Shown: positions 15,289 through 24,268 of the stretch, piece by piece
Layout: every line of letters begins with the position of its first letter
How positions within the stretch are numbered: position 1 is the first letter of the stretch
Origin: Mycobacterium triplex
GTDB taxonomy: Bacteria > Actinomycetota > Actinomycetes > Mycobacteriales > Mycobacteriaceae
Direction of reading: 5' to 3'
Length of the DNA: 64,000 nt
Assembly: GCF_000689255.1 (NCBI RefSeq)
Contig: NZ_HG964446.1
Coordinates: forward strand, 4,012,734-4,076,733
The notes under the pieces: model-generated
Database searches by the model: none
What the model saw: the letters and a program-made list of their open reading frames with translations, nothing else
What the model was told of the DNA's origin: nothing
Program-made: the position numbers and the translations under genes

Positions 15289-16071
15289 ATGACGGGCCGA
15301 CTAGCGGGCAAGGTGGCGATTGTCACCGGGGCAAGCACCGGCCTGGGACCGGTTCTCGGCTCGGTATTCGTCCGCGAAGGCGCGCGGGTACTGCTCGCCG
15401 CCCGGCGCGAGGAGCTGGTCCGCGAGGCCGCCGCGGCGGCCGGCTCCGGCGCGATCGCGATGCGCGCCGACGTCACCGACGAGGCGGACGTCGCCGCGAT
15501 GGTGAGGCGCGCGGTCGACGAATTCGGGCACGTCGACATCCTCTGCAACAACGCCGCGGCGCCCGGACAAGACCACTGGATCTGGGAGCAGACACTCGAC
15601 AACTGGAACGCCACGATCGCCATCGACGTCACCGCGGCGATGTTGTGCACCCGCGAGGTACTCAACCAGTCGATGCTGCAACGTCGCAGCGGAGTCATCC
15701 TCAACTTCTCCTCCACCGCGGGCTACCACGGCATCGCGCGCAAGACGCACTACGTCACCGCGAAGGCGTCGCTGCGGGCCTTCACCAAGACCGTCGCGCT
15801 CGAAGTCGGTCCGCACGGCATCCGCTGCAACTGCATCGTGCCGGGCGCGATCGATACAGAGCTATATCGCAATTGGTTACAGCGCACCGCGGCCGAGCAG
15901 GGTGTCGAGGTCGAGGCGGTGCGCGCGAAGTCGCTCAAAGACGTTGCCCTGCGCGATATTTCGTCGCCGGACGACGTGGCCAACCTGGCGCTGTTTTTGG
16001 CCAGTGACGAAAGCCGAACCATCACAGGGCAGTCGATCCCTGTCGACGCCGGAGGGTATATGCAGGGATGA
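15289..16071 (+). CDS. Short-chain dehydrogenase/reductase
   Basis: The 260-residue classical SDR has cofactor motif TGASTGLG, NNAA, catalytic serine in NFSSTAG, and YxxxK as HYVTAK, ending with DAGGYMQG. The segment AARREEL after beta-2 has Arg residues, suggesting NADP(H) use. It oxidises or reduces a hydroxyl/keto group in the cytoplasm. The start at 15289 is chosen because the -10 box sits directly upstream. Its stop overlaps the ATG of the next gene (ATGA), so it is first in a translationally coupled operon with an LLM oxidoreductase and an EthD-like protein, probably one catabolic step series under the divergent TetR. Confidence 0.9.
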   Translation: MTGRLAGKVAIVTGASTGLGPVLGSVFVREGARVLLAARREELVREAAAAAGSGAIAMRADVTDEADVAAMVRRAVDEFGHVDILCNNAAAPGQDHWIWEQTLDNWNATIAIDVTAAMLCTREVLNQSMLQRRSGVILNFSSTAGYHGIARKTHYVTAKASLRAFTKTVALEVGPHGIRCNCIVPGAIDTELYRNWLQRTAAEQGVEVEAVRAKSLKDVALRDISSPDDVANLALFLASDESRTITGQSIPVDAGGYMQG

Positions 16072-16946
16072 GTACCCCGACCGTAAAGCTTTCGCTGTCC
16101 ACGCCGGTCGTGATCACGATGCCGCAGGCCAGCGCCGCCTGGGAGCAGGACGCCTCGATCGGGGAGCTGGCGGCGATCGCCGAAACGGCCGACCGGCTGG
16201 GTTATCACCACCTGACCTGCAGCGAGCACATCGCGCTGCCCGCAGTAGAACATCAGCGCCGGGGCATGCGGTACTGGGACCCGCTGGCGACGCTGGGCTA
16301 CCTGGCCGCGCGTACACAGCGAATACGGCTGGCTACCAATGTGTTAGTGCTCGCCTACCACCACCCGTTGGAAATCGCCAAGCGCTACGGCACGTTGGAC
16401 AAAGTCAGCAATGGGCGACTCATCCTCGGCGTCGGCGTCGGCAGCCTCAAAGAGGAATTCGACCTCCTCGGCGCGCCTTATGACGACCGCGGACCGCGCG
16501 GCGACGACGCGCTGCGGGCGCTGCGCGCCTCCCTGTCGGTTCCCGAACCCGCTTACCACGGCGAGTTCTATTCGTTCGATGGCATGGTCGTCGACCCGTG
16601 CGCGGTCCAGGATCACGTCCCCATTTGGATTGGTGGACGCACCCTGCGATCGCTGCGCCGTGCCGTCACCCTGGCCGACGGATGGGCCCCGTTCAATGTG
16701 ACGCCGCAGCAAGCCCGAGAATGGTTGGGCCGCTTCGAACTTCCACCCGGCTTCGAGGTCGTGCTACCACCGCCGGCACCGTTGGACCCGATCGACGACC
16801 CCGACCGCACCCGCGAGATACTCGCCGATACCGCCGCGCACGGCGCGACCACGATCACCACCTGGTTCACTCATAGATCGCTGCAGCACTATCTGGAGAA
16901 CCTGCACGCCCTGGCCGAACTGCATCCCCCCGGTGGATCCGCATGA
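16068..16946 (+). CDS. LLM-class (F420-type) oxidoreductase, TIGR03619-like
   Basis: The 292-residue luciferase-like protein has LAAIAETADRLGYHHLTCSEHIALP, WDPLATLGYLAARTQRIRLATNVLVLAYHHPLEIAKRYGTLDKVS and GRLILGVGVGSLKEEFDLLG, which match the TIGR03619-type F420-dependent group. Its ATG overlaps the SDR stop codon (ATGA) and its own stop overlaps the next start, so the three proteins are co-translated. I infer a hydride-transfer step on the same substrate as the SDR. Confidence 0.88.
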   Translation: MSTPTVKLSLSTPVVITMPQASAAWEQDASIGELAAIAETADRLGYHHLTCSEHIALPAVEHQRRGMRYWDPLATLGYLAARTQRIRLATNVLVLAYHHPLEIAKRYGTLDKVSNGRLILGVGVGSLKEEFDLLGAPYDDRGPRGDDALRALRASLSVPEPAYHGEFYSFDGMVVDPCAVQDHVPIWIGGRTLRSLRRAVTLADGWAPFNVTPQQAREWLGRFELPPGFEVVLPPPAPLDPIDDPDRTREILADTAAHGATTITTWFTHRSLQHYLENLHALAELHPPGGSA

Positions 16947-17668
16947 ACCGGGTCAAGGCAGGCATTTTCAGCCTCACCGCACCGTCCGACGACGAGAGCG
17001 GTTACCTGCGTTGGCATTTGCTGGATCACATGCCCGAGCAATATCAACTCCCGGGCATCGTGCACGGACTGCGCTGGATCGCCGACGGCGATTACCTCAA
17101 CCATCGTCTTGCGGCCAACGGACCATTGGGCGAAATCGGCAACGTCGTGCACTATTTGGTCAGCGACCCCGTTGAACAAACCTTCGATGACTTTGTGACA
17201 CTCGGCCGCGAACTGCGGGAGAACGGTCGCTTTCCCGTGGCACGCCCGCTGCTGCAAATCGCGGGACTGCGCCTGCTGCAGTGGCACTCCGCACCGCACG
17301 CTCTCGTCTCCGCCGAGGTGGTGCCGTTCCGGCCAAACCGCGGAATCCTGTTGATCGTCGAGGAGCCCACCGACGGCCGCTCGAACGAATGGCTGCAATG
17401 GCTGCACGCCGAACACTTTCCGGCGCTGCTCGCCACCCCCGGCACCGCCGGCGCCTGGACGTTCGGTTCGAGCACCGGGTGGAGCCATTTACCGCGCGGC
17501 TGGCGAGCCGACCATCAATACATCACCGTCGTTTACCTCGACGGCGACCCGCTGCGCACAACGGCTGCCCTCGCGCGGCTCGTCGAGGCACGCTGGCGAT
17601 CGGGCGCGGTGCGACCCGTATTCGCCGGTCCGCTGCGCACGATGATCCATTGGGAAGCCTGGCCGTAG
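16943..17668 (+). CDS. Hypothetical protein with two EthD-like repeats
   Basis: The 241-residue protein is not in a family I can name with confidence. It contains an internal duplication: RWHLLDHMPEQYQLPGI at about residues 24-41 and QWLHAEHFPALLATPGT at about 152-169 both follow a beta strand and resemble the H-x-P-E/x...PG signature of EthD-type dimeric alpha-beta-barrel proteins. EthD-like proteins often accompany oxidoreductases in ether and aromatic degradation. The start overlaps the LLM stop (ATGA). No signal peptide or membrane segment is seen. Confidence 0.65.
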   Translation: MNRVKAGIFSLTAPSDDESGYLRWHLLDHMPEQYQLPGIVHGLRWIADGDYLNHRLAANGPLGEIGNVVHYLVSDPVEQTFDDFVTLGRELRENGRFPVARPLLQIAGLRLLQWHSAPHALVSAEVVPFRPNRGILLIVEEPTDGRSNEWLQWLHAEHFPALLATPGTAGAWTFGSSTGWSHLPRGWRADHQYITVVYLDGDPLRTTAALARLVEARWRSGAVRPVFAGPLRTMIHWEAWP

Positions 17669-17766
17669 CCCGAGGTGGGCCGGCACGCGCTGAGCAGCGC
17701 CGATGCGGCTACGGTAGGCACGGCGCGGTGCGCGCCTTCGGAGAAAGACCTCTAGGAGGACTTGCG

Positions 17767-18285
17767 ATGAAGAATCCGGACGCCCGGTGGCGAATCAGCC
17801 GCCGTGTCGCCGGCGTCGGCGTGGTGGTGTTGGTGGCCGGCCTGTCGGCCTGTTCCAGCAATGGGGGCAAACCCGCGTCCCCTACGAGCTCGAGTCCGGC
17901 TCCGTCCAACACAACCGTGATGCTGGATCAGCACTCGCACACGATTACCAGCAAGGTCAACTGCATCAGCTCGGCGGCGGAGCCCCACGCAACGCCTCCC
18001 GAGTCGGGCGATCTGACGACACGCATCACCGTTCACGACGATTCAGCGTCTCTGTCCTTCGCCCTGTCGGACGAAAAGCCGCCAAGCGTCGACGGCTTTT
18101 CGATTTCCCTGAAAGTCGGCAACGGGCAGTACCAGCTGCCCTATCAACCGACCCAATCCGTGAACCAGGTGATGGTCGACAAGGACGGCAAGAGTTACAC
18201 GATCACCGGAACCGGCCAAGGGACGATGCCGGGCCAAACCGGTATGCGACAGATCACATTCGGGATACATGTGACCTGCCCGTGA
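17767..18285 (+). CDS. LpqH-family (19-kDa-antigen-like) lipoprotein
   Basis: The 172-residue protein has a signal peptide ending in lipobox GLSAC (C29), then a Ser/Thr/Pro linker and a domain with the LpqH pattern: HTITSKVNC early, FALSDEKPPSVDGFSISLKVG, KDGKSYTITGTGQG, and a final VTC, so two cysteines can pair. LpqH proteins are acylated, surface-exposed and TLR2-active in mycobacteria. AGGAGGA lies upstream of the ATG at 17767; frames reaching further upstream are shadow extension. It stands alone, about 100 bp after the SDR operon. Confidence 0.85.
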   Translation: MKNPDARWRISRRVAGVGVVVLVAGLSACSSNGGKPASPTSSSPAPSNTTVMLDQHSHTITSKVNCISSAAEPHATPPESGDLTTRITVHDDSASLSFALSDEKPPSVDGFSISLKVGNGQYQLPYQPTQSVNQVMVDKDGKSYTITGTGQGTMPGQTGMRQITFGIHVTCP

Positions 18286-18344
18286 ACGCCCGTGCGGCGA
18301 AACATCGGTTGTCTAACCATGATCGCCTCTGAGATGCTGGCAGC

Positions 18345-19334
18345 TTGGACATCTTCGCGGAATGGCAAAAGGGCGGTACCGAACTTCGCTGGCGGTCGAC
18401 CACCGCCGCCAACGACGGACAGGAAGTCGGGGTGTTCAGTCGCCGCTGCGGCGCAGCCGGGGCACCGCCACTCGTGCTCGTTCACGGCTTTCCGACGTCG
18501 AGCATCGACTTCTACGAGTTGACGCGTGAGCTGAGCTCCGATTTCGACCTCTACCTGTTGGACTTTCCGGGTTATGGCTTGTCGGACAAGCCACCGCAGC
18601 CGTACGTCTATTCGTTGTACGACGATGCGCGTCTGCTCGTGCACGCGATCACCGACGTGTGGAAGCTGACCGAATTTCGCATGCTCACCCACGATCGCGG
18701 CAGCAGTGTCGGCATGATCGCGCTGGGCATGTTGGCGGCGCTGGACCCGCCGGTGGCCCCGCTCGACCTCATCCTGACCAACGCCAACATCTACCTTCCG
18801 CTGGCGAATCTGACGCTGTTCCAAACCGCGCTGCTCGACCCCGAAACCGGGCGGGCCACCGCGGAAGCGACCACGCCCGAGACCCTGGCGGCCGGCATGG
18901 GAGCCAGCACCTTCATGCCGAGACGGAAATTGACCGACCCCGAGATCGACGCGCTGGCGAAGTGCTTTGCCCACAACGACGGAATCCGGGTGTTGCCGGA
19001 CACAATCCAGTATCTGAACGAGCGTGCCGCCGACGAAACCAATTGGCTCGAAGCGCTTTCCAAAAGCCAGGTGCACACCACGGTGGTGTGGGGACTGCAC
19101 GACAACATCGCGCCGCTGCGCGTCCCGAACTACGTTTGGCAGACCTACCTCAAAACCAAGCCTGGTCGGAATCGCTACTGGGTGGTGCCGGGCGCCGATC
19201 ACTACGTGCAATGCGACGATCCCCGGCAATTGGCTCAGATCGTGCTGCTGACCGTCCAAGAAGAGGACATCTCCCTGAACACGCTCGGGAATCAGCCCGA
19301 CGGTGCGGTGCTGGTGGATCAGAGCACGTCATAA
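18345..19334 (+). CDS. Alpha/beta hydrolase with Asp nucleophile (epoxide hydrolase / dehalogenase type)
   Basis: The 329-residue hydrolase has HGFPTSS (oxyanion), YGLSDKP, and nucleophile elbow THDRGSSVG, in which Asp replaces Ser; this is the epoxide-hydrolase / haloalkane-dehalogenase form. An acid residue in WGLHDN and His in GADHYVQ complete the triad. The residue after the nucleophile is Arg, not the Trp that binds halide, so epoxide hydrolase or a related activity is more likely than dehalogenase. The start is a TTG at 18345 with weak ribosome-binding context. No signal peptide is seen. Confidence 0.8.
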   Translation: MDIFAEWQKGGTELRWRSTTAANDGQEVGVFSRRCGAAGAPPLVLVHGFPTSSIDFYELTRELSSDFDLYLLDFPGYGLSDKPPQPYVYSLYDDARLLVHAITDVWKLTEFRMLTHDRGSSVGMIALGMLAALDPPVAPLDLILTNANIYLPLANLTLFQTALLDPETGRATAEATTPETLAAGMGASTFMPRRKLTDPEIDALAKCFAHNDGIRVLPDTIQYLNERAADETNWLEALSKSQVHTTVVWGLHDNIAPLRVPNYVWQTYLKTKPGRNRYWVVPGADHYVQCDDPRQLAQIVLLTVQEEDISLNTLGNQPDGAVLVDQSTS

Positions 19335-19355
19335 CCCGCTCGAGCGTCACGTTCG

Positions 19356-19389
19356 ACGCCCAGCGTGACAGTAGCTTCACGCTCGACGA
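19356..19389. repeat. Short hairpin of the CGCCCAGCGT/ACGCTCGACG family
   Basis: CGCCCAGCGTGA is followed by an 8-nt loop and TCACGCTCGACG, a 7-bp stem (19362-19368 with 19377-19383). It lies just after the hydrolase stop. The outer sequences match the hairpins at 25239 and 2359, while the stem differs. A fragment of the same motif (CGAGCGTGAAGCT) is present at 22370 between two convergent genes. The remaining gap up to the PPE gene (to 19581) has no gene that I can support. Confidence 0.6.
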
Positions 19390-19581
19390 TGTGGCTACCT
19401 GGTGGATGCCTGTGCGAATCCGTATAGGACACTAATGCATCTATTTCTAGGGTTCACGATCGCTTAAGCTCGCGGCAACGGACCGATTACCAACAGCCCT
19501 GGGCCCGTGACGCTTTCACCGAAAGGAGCTTCCGATAGCTGCTTTCCGAAATGAGCCATGTTTGGTTGTGCGGGGTTAACT

Positions 19582-21081
19582 TTGACCTCGCCGATCTGGA
19601 TGGCCTTTCCGCCAGAGGTACATTCGGCGCTGCTGTCCAGCGGACCCGGCCCCGGGCCATTGACGGCCGCCGCAGGCGTGTGGAGCTCACTTAGCGCTGA
19701 ATATGACTCGGCGGCAGGCGAACTCACCGCGCTACTGGGCGCGACCCAGGCCGCGGCGTGGGAGGGACCGAGTGCGGCGCAATACGTCGCCGCGCACGCA
19801 CCGTATATCGCATCGCTACAGCAAGCCGGCATCGACAGCGCCGCAATGGCCGCACAACTGGAGACCGCTGCCGCCGCCTATACGGCCGCGCTGGCCGCCA
19901 TGCCGACGTTGGGGGAACTATCGGCCAACCACGCCATCCATGCGGCGCTGGTGGCGACGAATTTCTTTGGTATCAATACGATCCCGATCGCGGTCAACGA
20001 AGCGGACTATGCGCGCATGTGGGTCCAGGCTGCCACGACGATGACCGTCTACCAATCAGTCGCGACCAGCGCGGTGGCGGCTGCCCCGCAAACCAACCCG
20101 GCTCCGCAGATCATGAACTCGGGCATGGGAATGGGCAAAGATCCCACCGGACCGATGGGCACTCAATTGCCCACCAATCTCGAAGAGCTGCTCAATGATT
20201 TGTTCCCGTTCGATCCGTTCTCGCCGACGTCTCCGTCGGTGCACCCAAGCTTGACGATGTTCATTCCGCGCCTGGAGGCGATGCTCGCCAACTATGCGGG
20301 TAACCCCGCACAACTACTCGAGACCATTCTTTACCTGGGCGTCCAATTCGTCATCCACCGCACCATGTACCTGATCTGGCTGGTGCTCTACGACCCCTTC
20401 CTGATCCCCTCCTTCCTGCTCAGCAACCCGGCGTACACCCTGGGGCTGGCCGCTCCGCTCGCGGCGGTGCCCGCCGGGGCGGCGAGCGGACTCGCGGGGC
20501 TGGCGGGTTTGGCCGGGCTCCCGCATCCAATTGCACCCGGTGTAGCGCCGGCTCCCGTTCCTCTCGCTCCCCACCTCGCTCCCGTCGTGACCCCGGCATC
20601 GCCGACCATGGCAATCCCGGCACCGCCTGCGGCTTCCGCCCCCGTCCCCGCCCCGGCCCCAACGTCCGTCCACGGCGCGCCTCCCCCGGCTCCACCGGCA
20701 CCGGTCACCGGTGCGGAGGGACTTTCGAGCGCCTATCTCGTCGGGGCGTTTCAGTTTGCTGCCCCTTCCCCGTCGAGGGCTGCCGTCAAGTCCAAGAAGG
20801 CCGCGGAAGTCCGCAGCACCGAAACACCCGCAGCGGCCGCCAACCCACGCGAGCCCACCGGCTCCAGACGACGTCGAGGAGTCGACATGCCGGGCCGTCG
20901 TTACGAATACCTGGAACCGAATATCGATTCGGAGCTCGGAGCGGGAACGATCGGCTTCGCCGGGGCCGTGAACCGGACAACCGGACGACAGCCGGCCGGC
21001 TTGACCACACTGGCTGACGACTCATTCGGCGGCGCCGCAACTGTTCCGATGTTGCCGGGCAGCTGGGATCCGCCTGGATAG
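19582..21081 (+). CDS. PPE family protein, PPE-PPW subgroup
   Basis: The 499-residue protein carries the PPE domain: FPPEV at residues 9-13, the GPGPGPL segment, the W-x-G motif WEG at 60-62 and helical region through about residue 180. The middle is hydrophobic and Ala/Pro-rich. The C-terminus has the GFAG motif and PMLPGSW, the PxxPxxW signature of the PPE-PPW group. PPE proteins are ESX (type VII) substrates, usually exported with a PE partner; none lies beside it, so the partner must be elsewhere. I prefer the TTG at 19582 (MTSPIWMAFPPEV is the usual beginning), with GGGG about nine bases upstream, over the ATG at 19558. Confidence 0.93.
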   Translation: MTSPIWMAFPPEVHSALLSSGPGPGPLTAAAGVWSSLSAEYDSAAGELTALLGATQAAAWEGPSAAQYVAAHAPYIASLQQAGIDSAAMAAQLETAAAAYTAALAAMPTLGELSANHAIHAALVATNFFGINTIPIAVNEADYARMWVQAATTMTVYQSVATSAVAAAPQTNPAPQIMNSGMGMGKDPTGPMGTQLPTNLEELLNDLFPFDPFSPTSPSVHPSLTMFIPRLEAMLANYAGNPAQLLETILYLGVQFVIHRTMYLIWLVLYDPFLIPSFLLSNPAYTLGLAAPLAAVPAGAASGLAGLAGLAGLPHPIAPGVAPAPVPLAPHLAPVVTPASPTMAIPAPPAASAPVPAPAPTSVHGAPPPAPPAPVTGAEGLSSAYLVGAFQFAAPSPSRAAVKSKKAAEVRSTETPAAAANPREPTGSRRRRGVDMPGRRYEYLEPNIDSELGAGTIGFAGAVNRTTGRQPAGLTTLADDSFGGAATVPMLPGSWDPPG

Positions 21082-21135
21082 CATTCATGAGCCGAACCCT
21101 GGCCGAAGCCAACAAATCATGGTTATCTGCCAGCC

Positions 21136-22350
21136 ATGACGGTCGATGCCGATGACGAGCGGAAGTGGCTGACCCGCGGCGTCGGCGCCGTCGGGGCGAC
21201 GAGCTTCTTCTCCGATGCCAGCCACGAGGTAACCACCTCGGTGCTGCCCACGTTCCTGACCGGAACACTCGGGGCGTCCGCCGCGGCGCTCGGGGTGGTC
21301 GACGGCATCAGCGACGCGCTGATCGGCGTGATGAAACTGGTCGGCGGACCATTGGCCAACGACCCCGAACGTCGCGGACGGATCGCGTCCGGCGGTTATC
21401 TGGCCACGGCCGTGGCGACCGGAGCGATCGGCGTGACGGCCACGGTCTGGCAGGCCGGCTTCTTTCGCGCGCTGGCGTGGATGTCTCGGGGTGTGCGGTC
21501 GCCGTCGCGCGATGCCTTGCTGGCATCCCTGAGCCCAGAATGGGCGCGCGGCAGGACATTCGGGCTCGAGCGCGCCGGCGACAACCTCGGCGCGGTGGTG
21601 GGCCCGCTGCTTGCGGCCGGGCTTGTCGCGTGGGTCGGCATTCGGCCCGCCCTCTGCCTGGCCGCGATCCCGGGTCTGTTTGCGGCCGGGGCCATCCTGA
21701 TCGCCGCCCGCGAAGCACGCCAACGTCGTCAGGCGGGCCAACCGGCAGCCCGGCGACGATTCGACTTTGGGGCGCTGCGCGACGCCGGCATGCTGCGAGC
21801 GCTGCTACCGGTGGCCCTGTTCGAATTCGGCAACATCGCAACCACTTTGCTGATCCTGCGCTCCACCCAACTGCTGACCACCCCGGAGCGAACCGTGACC
21901 GCGGCGACGTCGCTGGCGATCCTGATCTACGCGGGCCACAACGCGGTCGCCACGGTTGCCTCGCTGGCCGCCGGACGCTGGTACGACCGGGCCGGGCCGC
22001 GTGCGGTGTTCGCGACCGGCGCGGCCGTCTATGTCGTCGGCTACCTGGCGTTCGCGGTGGGGGCGCACAATCCGGTGATCATCGCACTCGGCTTCGCACT
22101 GGCCGGGGCGGGCATCGGCCTGGCCGAGCCTACCCAGTCGGCCGTCGTGTCTCAACTACTGCCGGATCGCCTGCGCGGCAGCGGGTTCGGCGTGTTGGGA
22201 GCGGTCCAGGCGGCCGGTGACGTGGTGGCGACCGTCGTCGCGGGCCTGCTCTACACCCTGGCCTCGCCCGCGGTGGCGTTCAGCTACGCCGCCGCCTGGA
22301 TGGTATTGGCGATCGTCGCCTCGGGCATGCTGCGTCCGGCGAGGACCTGA
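21136..22350 (+). CDS. Major facilitator superfamily transporter
   Basis: The 404-residue protein has about 12 hydrophobic segments in two halves separated by a basic loop (AREARQRRQAGQPAARRRFDFG). ATSFFSDASHEVTTSVLPTFL at the start and GRWYDRAGPRAVFATG, the MFS loop 8-9 motif, support an MFS drug or metabolite exporter. Substrate is unknown. It is divergent from nothing; the PPE gene precedes it on the same strand and the P450 gene converges 30 bp downstream. Confidence 0.88.
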   Translation: MTVDADDERKWLTRGVGAVGATSFFSDASHEVTTSVLPTFLTGTLGASAAALGVVDGISDALIGVMKLVGGPLANDPERRGRIASGGYLATAVATGAIGVTATVWQAGFFRALAWMSRGVRSPSRDALLASLSPEWARGRTFGLERAGDNLGAVVGPLLAAGLVAWVGIRPALCLAAIPGLFAAGAILIAAREARQRRQAGQPAARRRFDFGALRDAGMLRALLPVALFEFGNIATTLLILRSTQLLTTPERTVTAATSLAILIYAGHNAVATVASLAAGRWYDRAGPRAVFATGAAVYVVGYLAFAVGAHNPVIIALGFALAGAGIGLAEPTQSAVVSQLLPDRLRGSGFGVLGAVQAAGDVVATVVAGLLYTLASPAVAFSYAAAWMVLAIVASGMLRPART

Positions 22351-22379
22351 CACCCCGCCTTCGTCGCTCGAGCGTGAAG

Positions 22380-23582
22380 CTAGCCCACCACGACCGGCAA
22401 GCGCGCCCAGCCACGCACGCTCGCGGTGTGCGCCCGTTGGGCATTCGCGTAGTCGACTTCCCAGTCGGGCCAGCGTTTGAGGACTTCTTCGAAGGCCACC
22501 CGGGCTTCCAGCCGGGCCAGCGCCGAGCCCAAACAGAAGTGCAGGCCCTGCCCGAAGCTGAGATGACTTCCGCGGCGGTGGATGTCGTAGCGATCCGGAT
22601 CCGTGAAGTGGTTTTCGTCGCGGTTGGCCGACGCGTTCAACAACAGCATGAACGACCCCTCGGGAACCACGCGACCGTAGTGCTCGGCATCGCGCGCGAC
22701 GTAGCGGGCCTGCACCGGAGACGGCGGCTCGTAGCGCAGCGTCTCTTCGATCGCACCCGGGATCAGTGACGGGTCCGCGACGAGTTCGCGGCGCTGATCG
22801 GGATGATCCGACAACAGCTGTCCCATGAAACCGATTAGGCGAGCGGTGGTTTCGTTGCCGGCGCCCGCGATCATCGCCGTGTAGGCCAGCACCTCGGTGC
22901 GCGACAGCGGCCGGCGCGTACCGTCCGGCTCGTCGATCTCGGCCCGCAGCAGTTCGGTCATCAGGTCGTCGGACGGATGACTGGCCCGCCATTCGATGTA
23001 TTCGGCGAACAGCGCGATCGAATTCGCGAAGACGTTCGCGTCGACGGCAGCGGGGTCGCTGTCCCTGGACAATTCGATGTTGGCGACGCTGCGGTCCCGG
23101 ATCTTCTCTTGATCTTCCTCGGGAATTCCCAACAGGTAGCCGATGGTCCGCATCGGCATCATCGCGCCCAGGTCCGCGATGAAATCGAACCCGTTCCCGC
23201 CGACCAGCGGGTCGAGCTCGCGGACACAGAAGCCGCGCACCAGGTCCTCCACCGCCAGCATGCGCCGGGGCGTGAAGACCCGGGACAGCAGCTTGCGGTG
23301 CAAATCGTGCAGCGGCGGATCCTCGAACAGCAGAATGCCCGGTGGCACTTCGATATTCGCGAACAAGATGTCGGCTGTGGTCCCGCGGCCGGACCGGTAC
23401 GTCTCCCAGTTCGGCAGTTCGCGGACCACGTCGTCGTATCGACTCAGCGCGTAGAAGTTGTACTTCTCGTTGTAATACAACGGCGCTTCTTCGCGCATCC
23501 GCTTCCACACCGGGTACGGGTTCGAGTCGATCTCGACATCGAATGGGTCGTAATACAACTCGACGGCATTGGCGCTTGTCAT
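22380..23582 (-). CDS. Cytochrome P450
   Basis: The 400-residue soluble P450 has heme loop FGQGLHFCLG with ligand C350, I-helix AGAGNETT, and ExxR as EETLRY. The I-helix Thr-Thr pair and the conserved acidic/Asn positions are those of an active monooxygenase. No ferredoxin gene lies beside it, so electrons come from partners elsewhere. The start is the ATG at 23582 with AGGGAT upstream, 15 bp after the stop of a TetR gene on the same strand, so tetR and P450 form one operon. Substrate is unknown; the AveC-family gene across the operator suggests polyketide-, steroid- or lipid-like chemistry. Confidence 0.93.
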   Translation of the reverse strand: MTSANAVELYYDPFDVEIDSNPYPVWKRMREEAPLYYNEKYNFYALSRYDDVVRELPNWETYRSGRGTTADILFANIEVPPGILLFEDPPLHDLHRKLLSRVFTPRRMLAVEDLVRGFCVRELDPLVGGNGFDFIADLGAMMPMRTIGYLLGIPEEDQEKIRDRSVANIELSRDSDPAAVDANVFANSIALFAEYIEWRASHPSDDLMTELLRAEIDEPDGTRRPLSRTEVLAYTAMIAGAGNETTARLIGFMGQLLSDHPDQRRELVADPSLIPGAIEETLRYEPPSPVQARYVARDAEHYGRVVPEGSFMLLLNASANRDENHFTDPDRYDIHRRGSHLSFGQGLHFCLGSALARLEARVAFEEVLKRWPDWEVDYANAQRAHTASVRGWARLPVVVG

Positions 23583-23597
23583 AGTCGGATCCCTAAC

Positions 23598-24239
23598 TCA
23601 GTCGTTGCGGTGCAAGAAGCCGTGCAGGAGCGCTTGAACGAGTTCCTCAACGATGACCTCCCGCGGCGGTGGCGTGTCCCCGAAGTAGGTGGAACGCAGC
23701 GCGGCCATGCCGGCGATCATCGAAACAGTCGAGTGGGCCGGCAGGTCGGGGTGGTCGGACCGCAACCCCCGCAATTGCATTCCCTCAACGCTGATTTGGC
23801 CCAGCACCGTGACGGCGCGGCGGATCTCGGCGATGCCGGCATCGGCCTTCTCCTCCTCGCTGAGACTCTCGGCCGCCATCAGCGTCAACAGCAGACCCTG
23901 ATGTTCGACGAACACGTCGTAGAGCTGCGACACGAAAAGCCGAGTCAGCTCCTGCTCGTCGGTCTCCTCGGGGACCACCGCCTGCCAGGTCTTGCCGAAT
24001 TCGTCGACGAAACTGACGAACGGCACGACGAGCGCCTCGCGGAACAGCGCCGCCTTCGACCCGAAGTTTCGGAACAGCAGGTGCTCGGTGACCCCGGCGG
24101 CCTGGGCGATTTCCCGCGTGGTGGTGCTGCGATAGTCCTGTCCGGCGAAGAGCGCCCGGGCGGCGTCCAACAGCAGCCGGCGCGGCTCCCCACGGGGCCG
24201 ACGCACCACCGTCGCCTGCTTAATCGCTCGCTGGGACAC
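23598..24239 (-). CDS. TetR-family regulator of the P450/AveC region
   Basis: The regulator has a helix-turn-helix in STTTREIAQAAGVTEHLLFRNFGSKAALF (AcrR-type TetR). I place the start at the GTG at 24239, since GGGAGGAG lies nine bases upstream; an upstream GTG at 24281 would put the coding sequence into the operator. That leaves 213 residues. It is co-transcribed with the P450 downstream and divergent from a membrane peptide and AveC-family gene. Twin palindromic operators (24269-24302) lie between, so it likely represses both directions. Ligand is unknown. Confidence 0.88.
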   Translation of the reverse strand: MSQRAIKQATVVRRPRGEPRRLLLDAARALFAGQDYRSTTTREIAQAAGVTEHLLFRNFGSKAALFREALVVPFVSFVDEFGKTWQAVVPEETDEQELTRLFVSQLYDVFVEHQGLLLTLMAAESLSEEEKADAGIAEIRRAVTVLGQISVEGMQLRGLRSDHPDLPAHSTVSMIAGMAALRSTYFGDTPPPREVIVEELVQALLHGFLHRND

Positions 24240-24268
24240 CGAGGTCCACTCCTCCCAAAACGCCTTGG

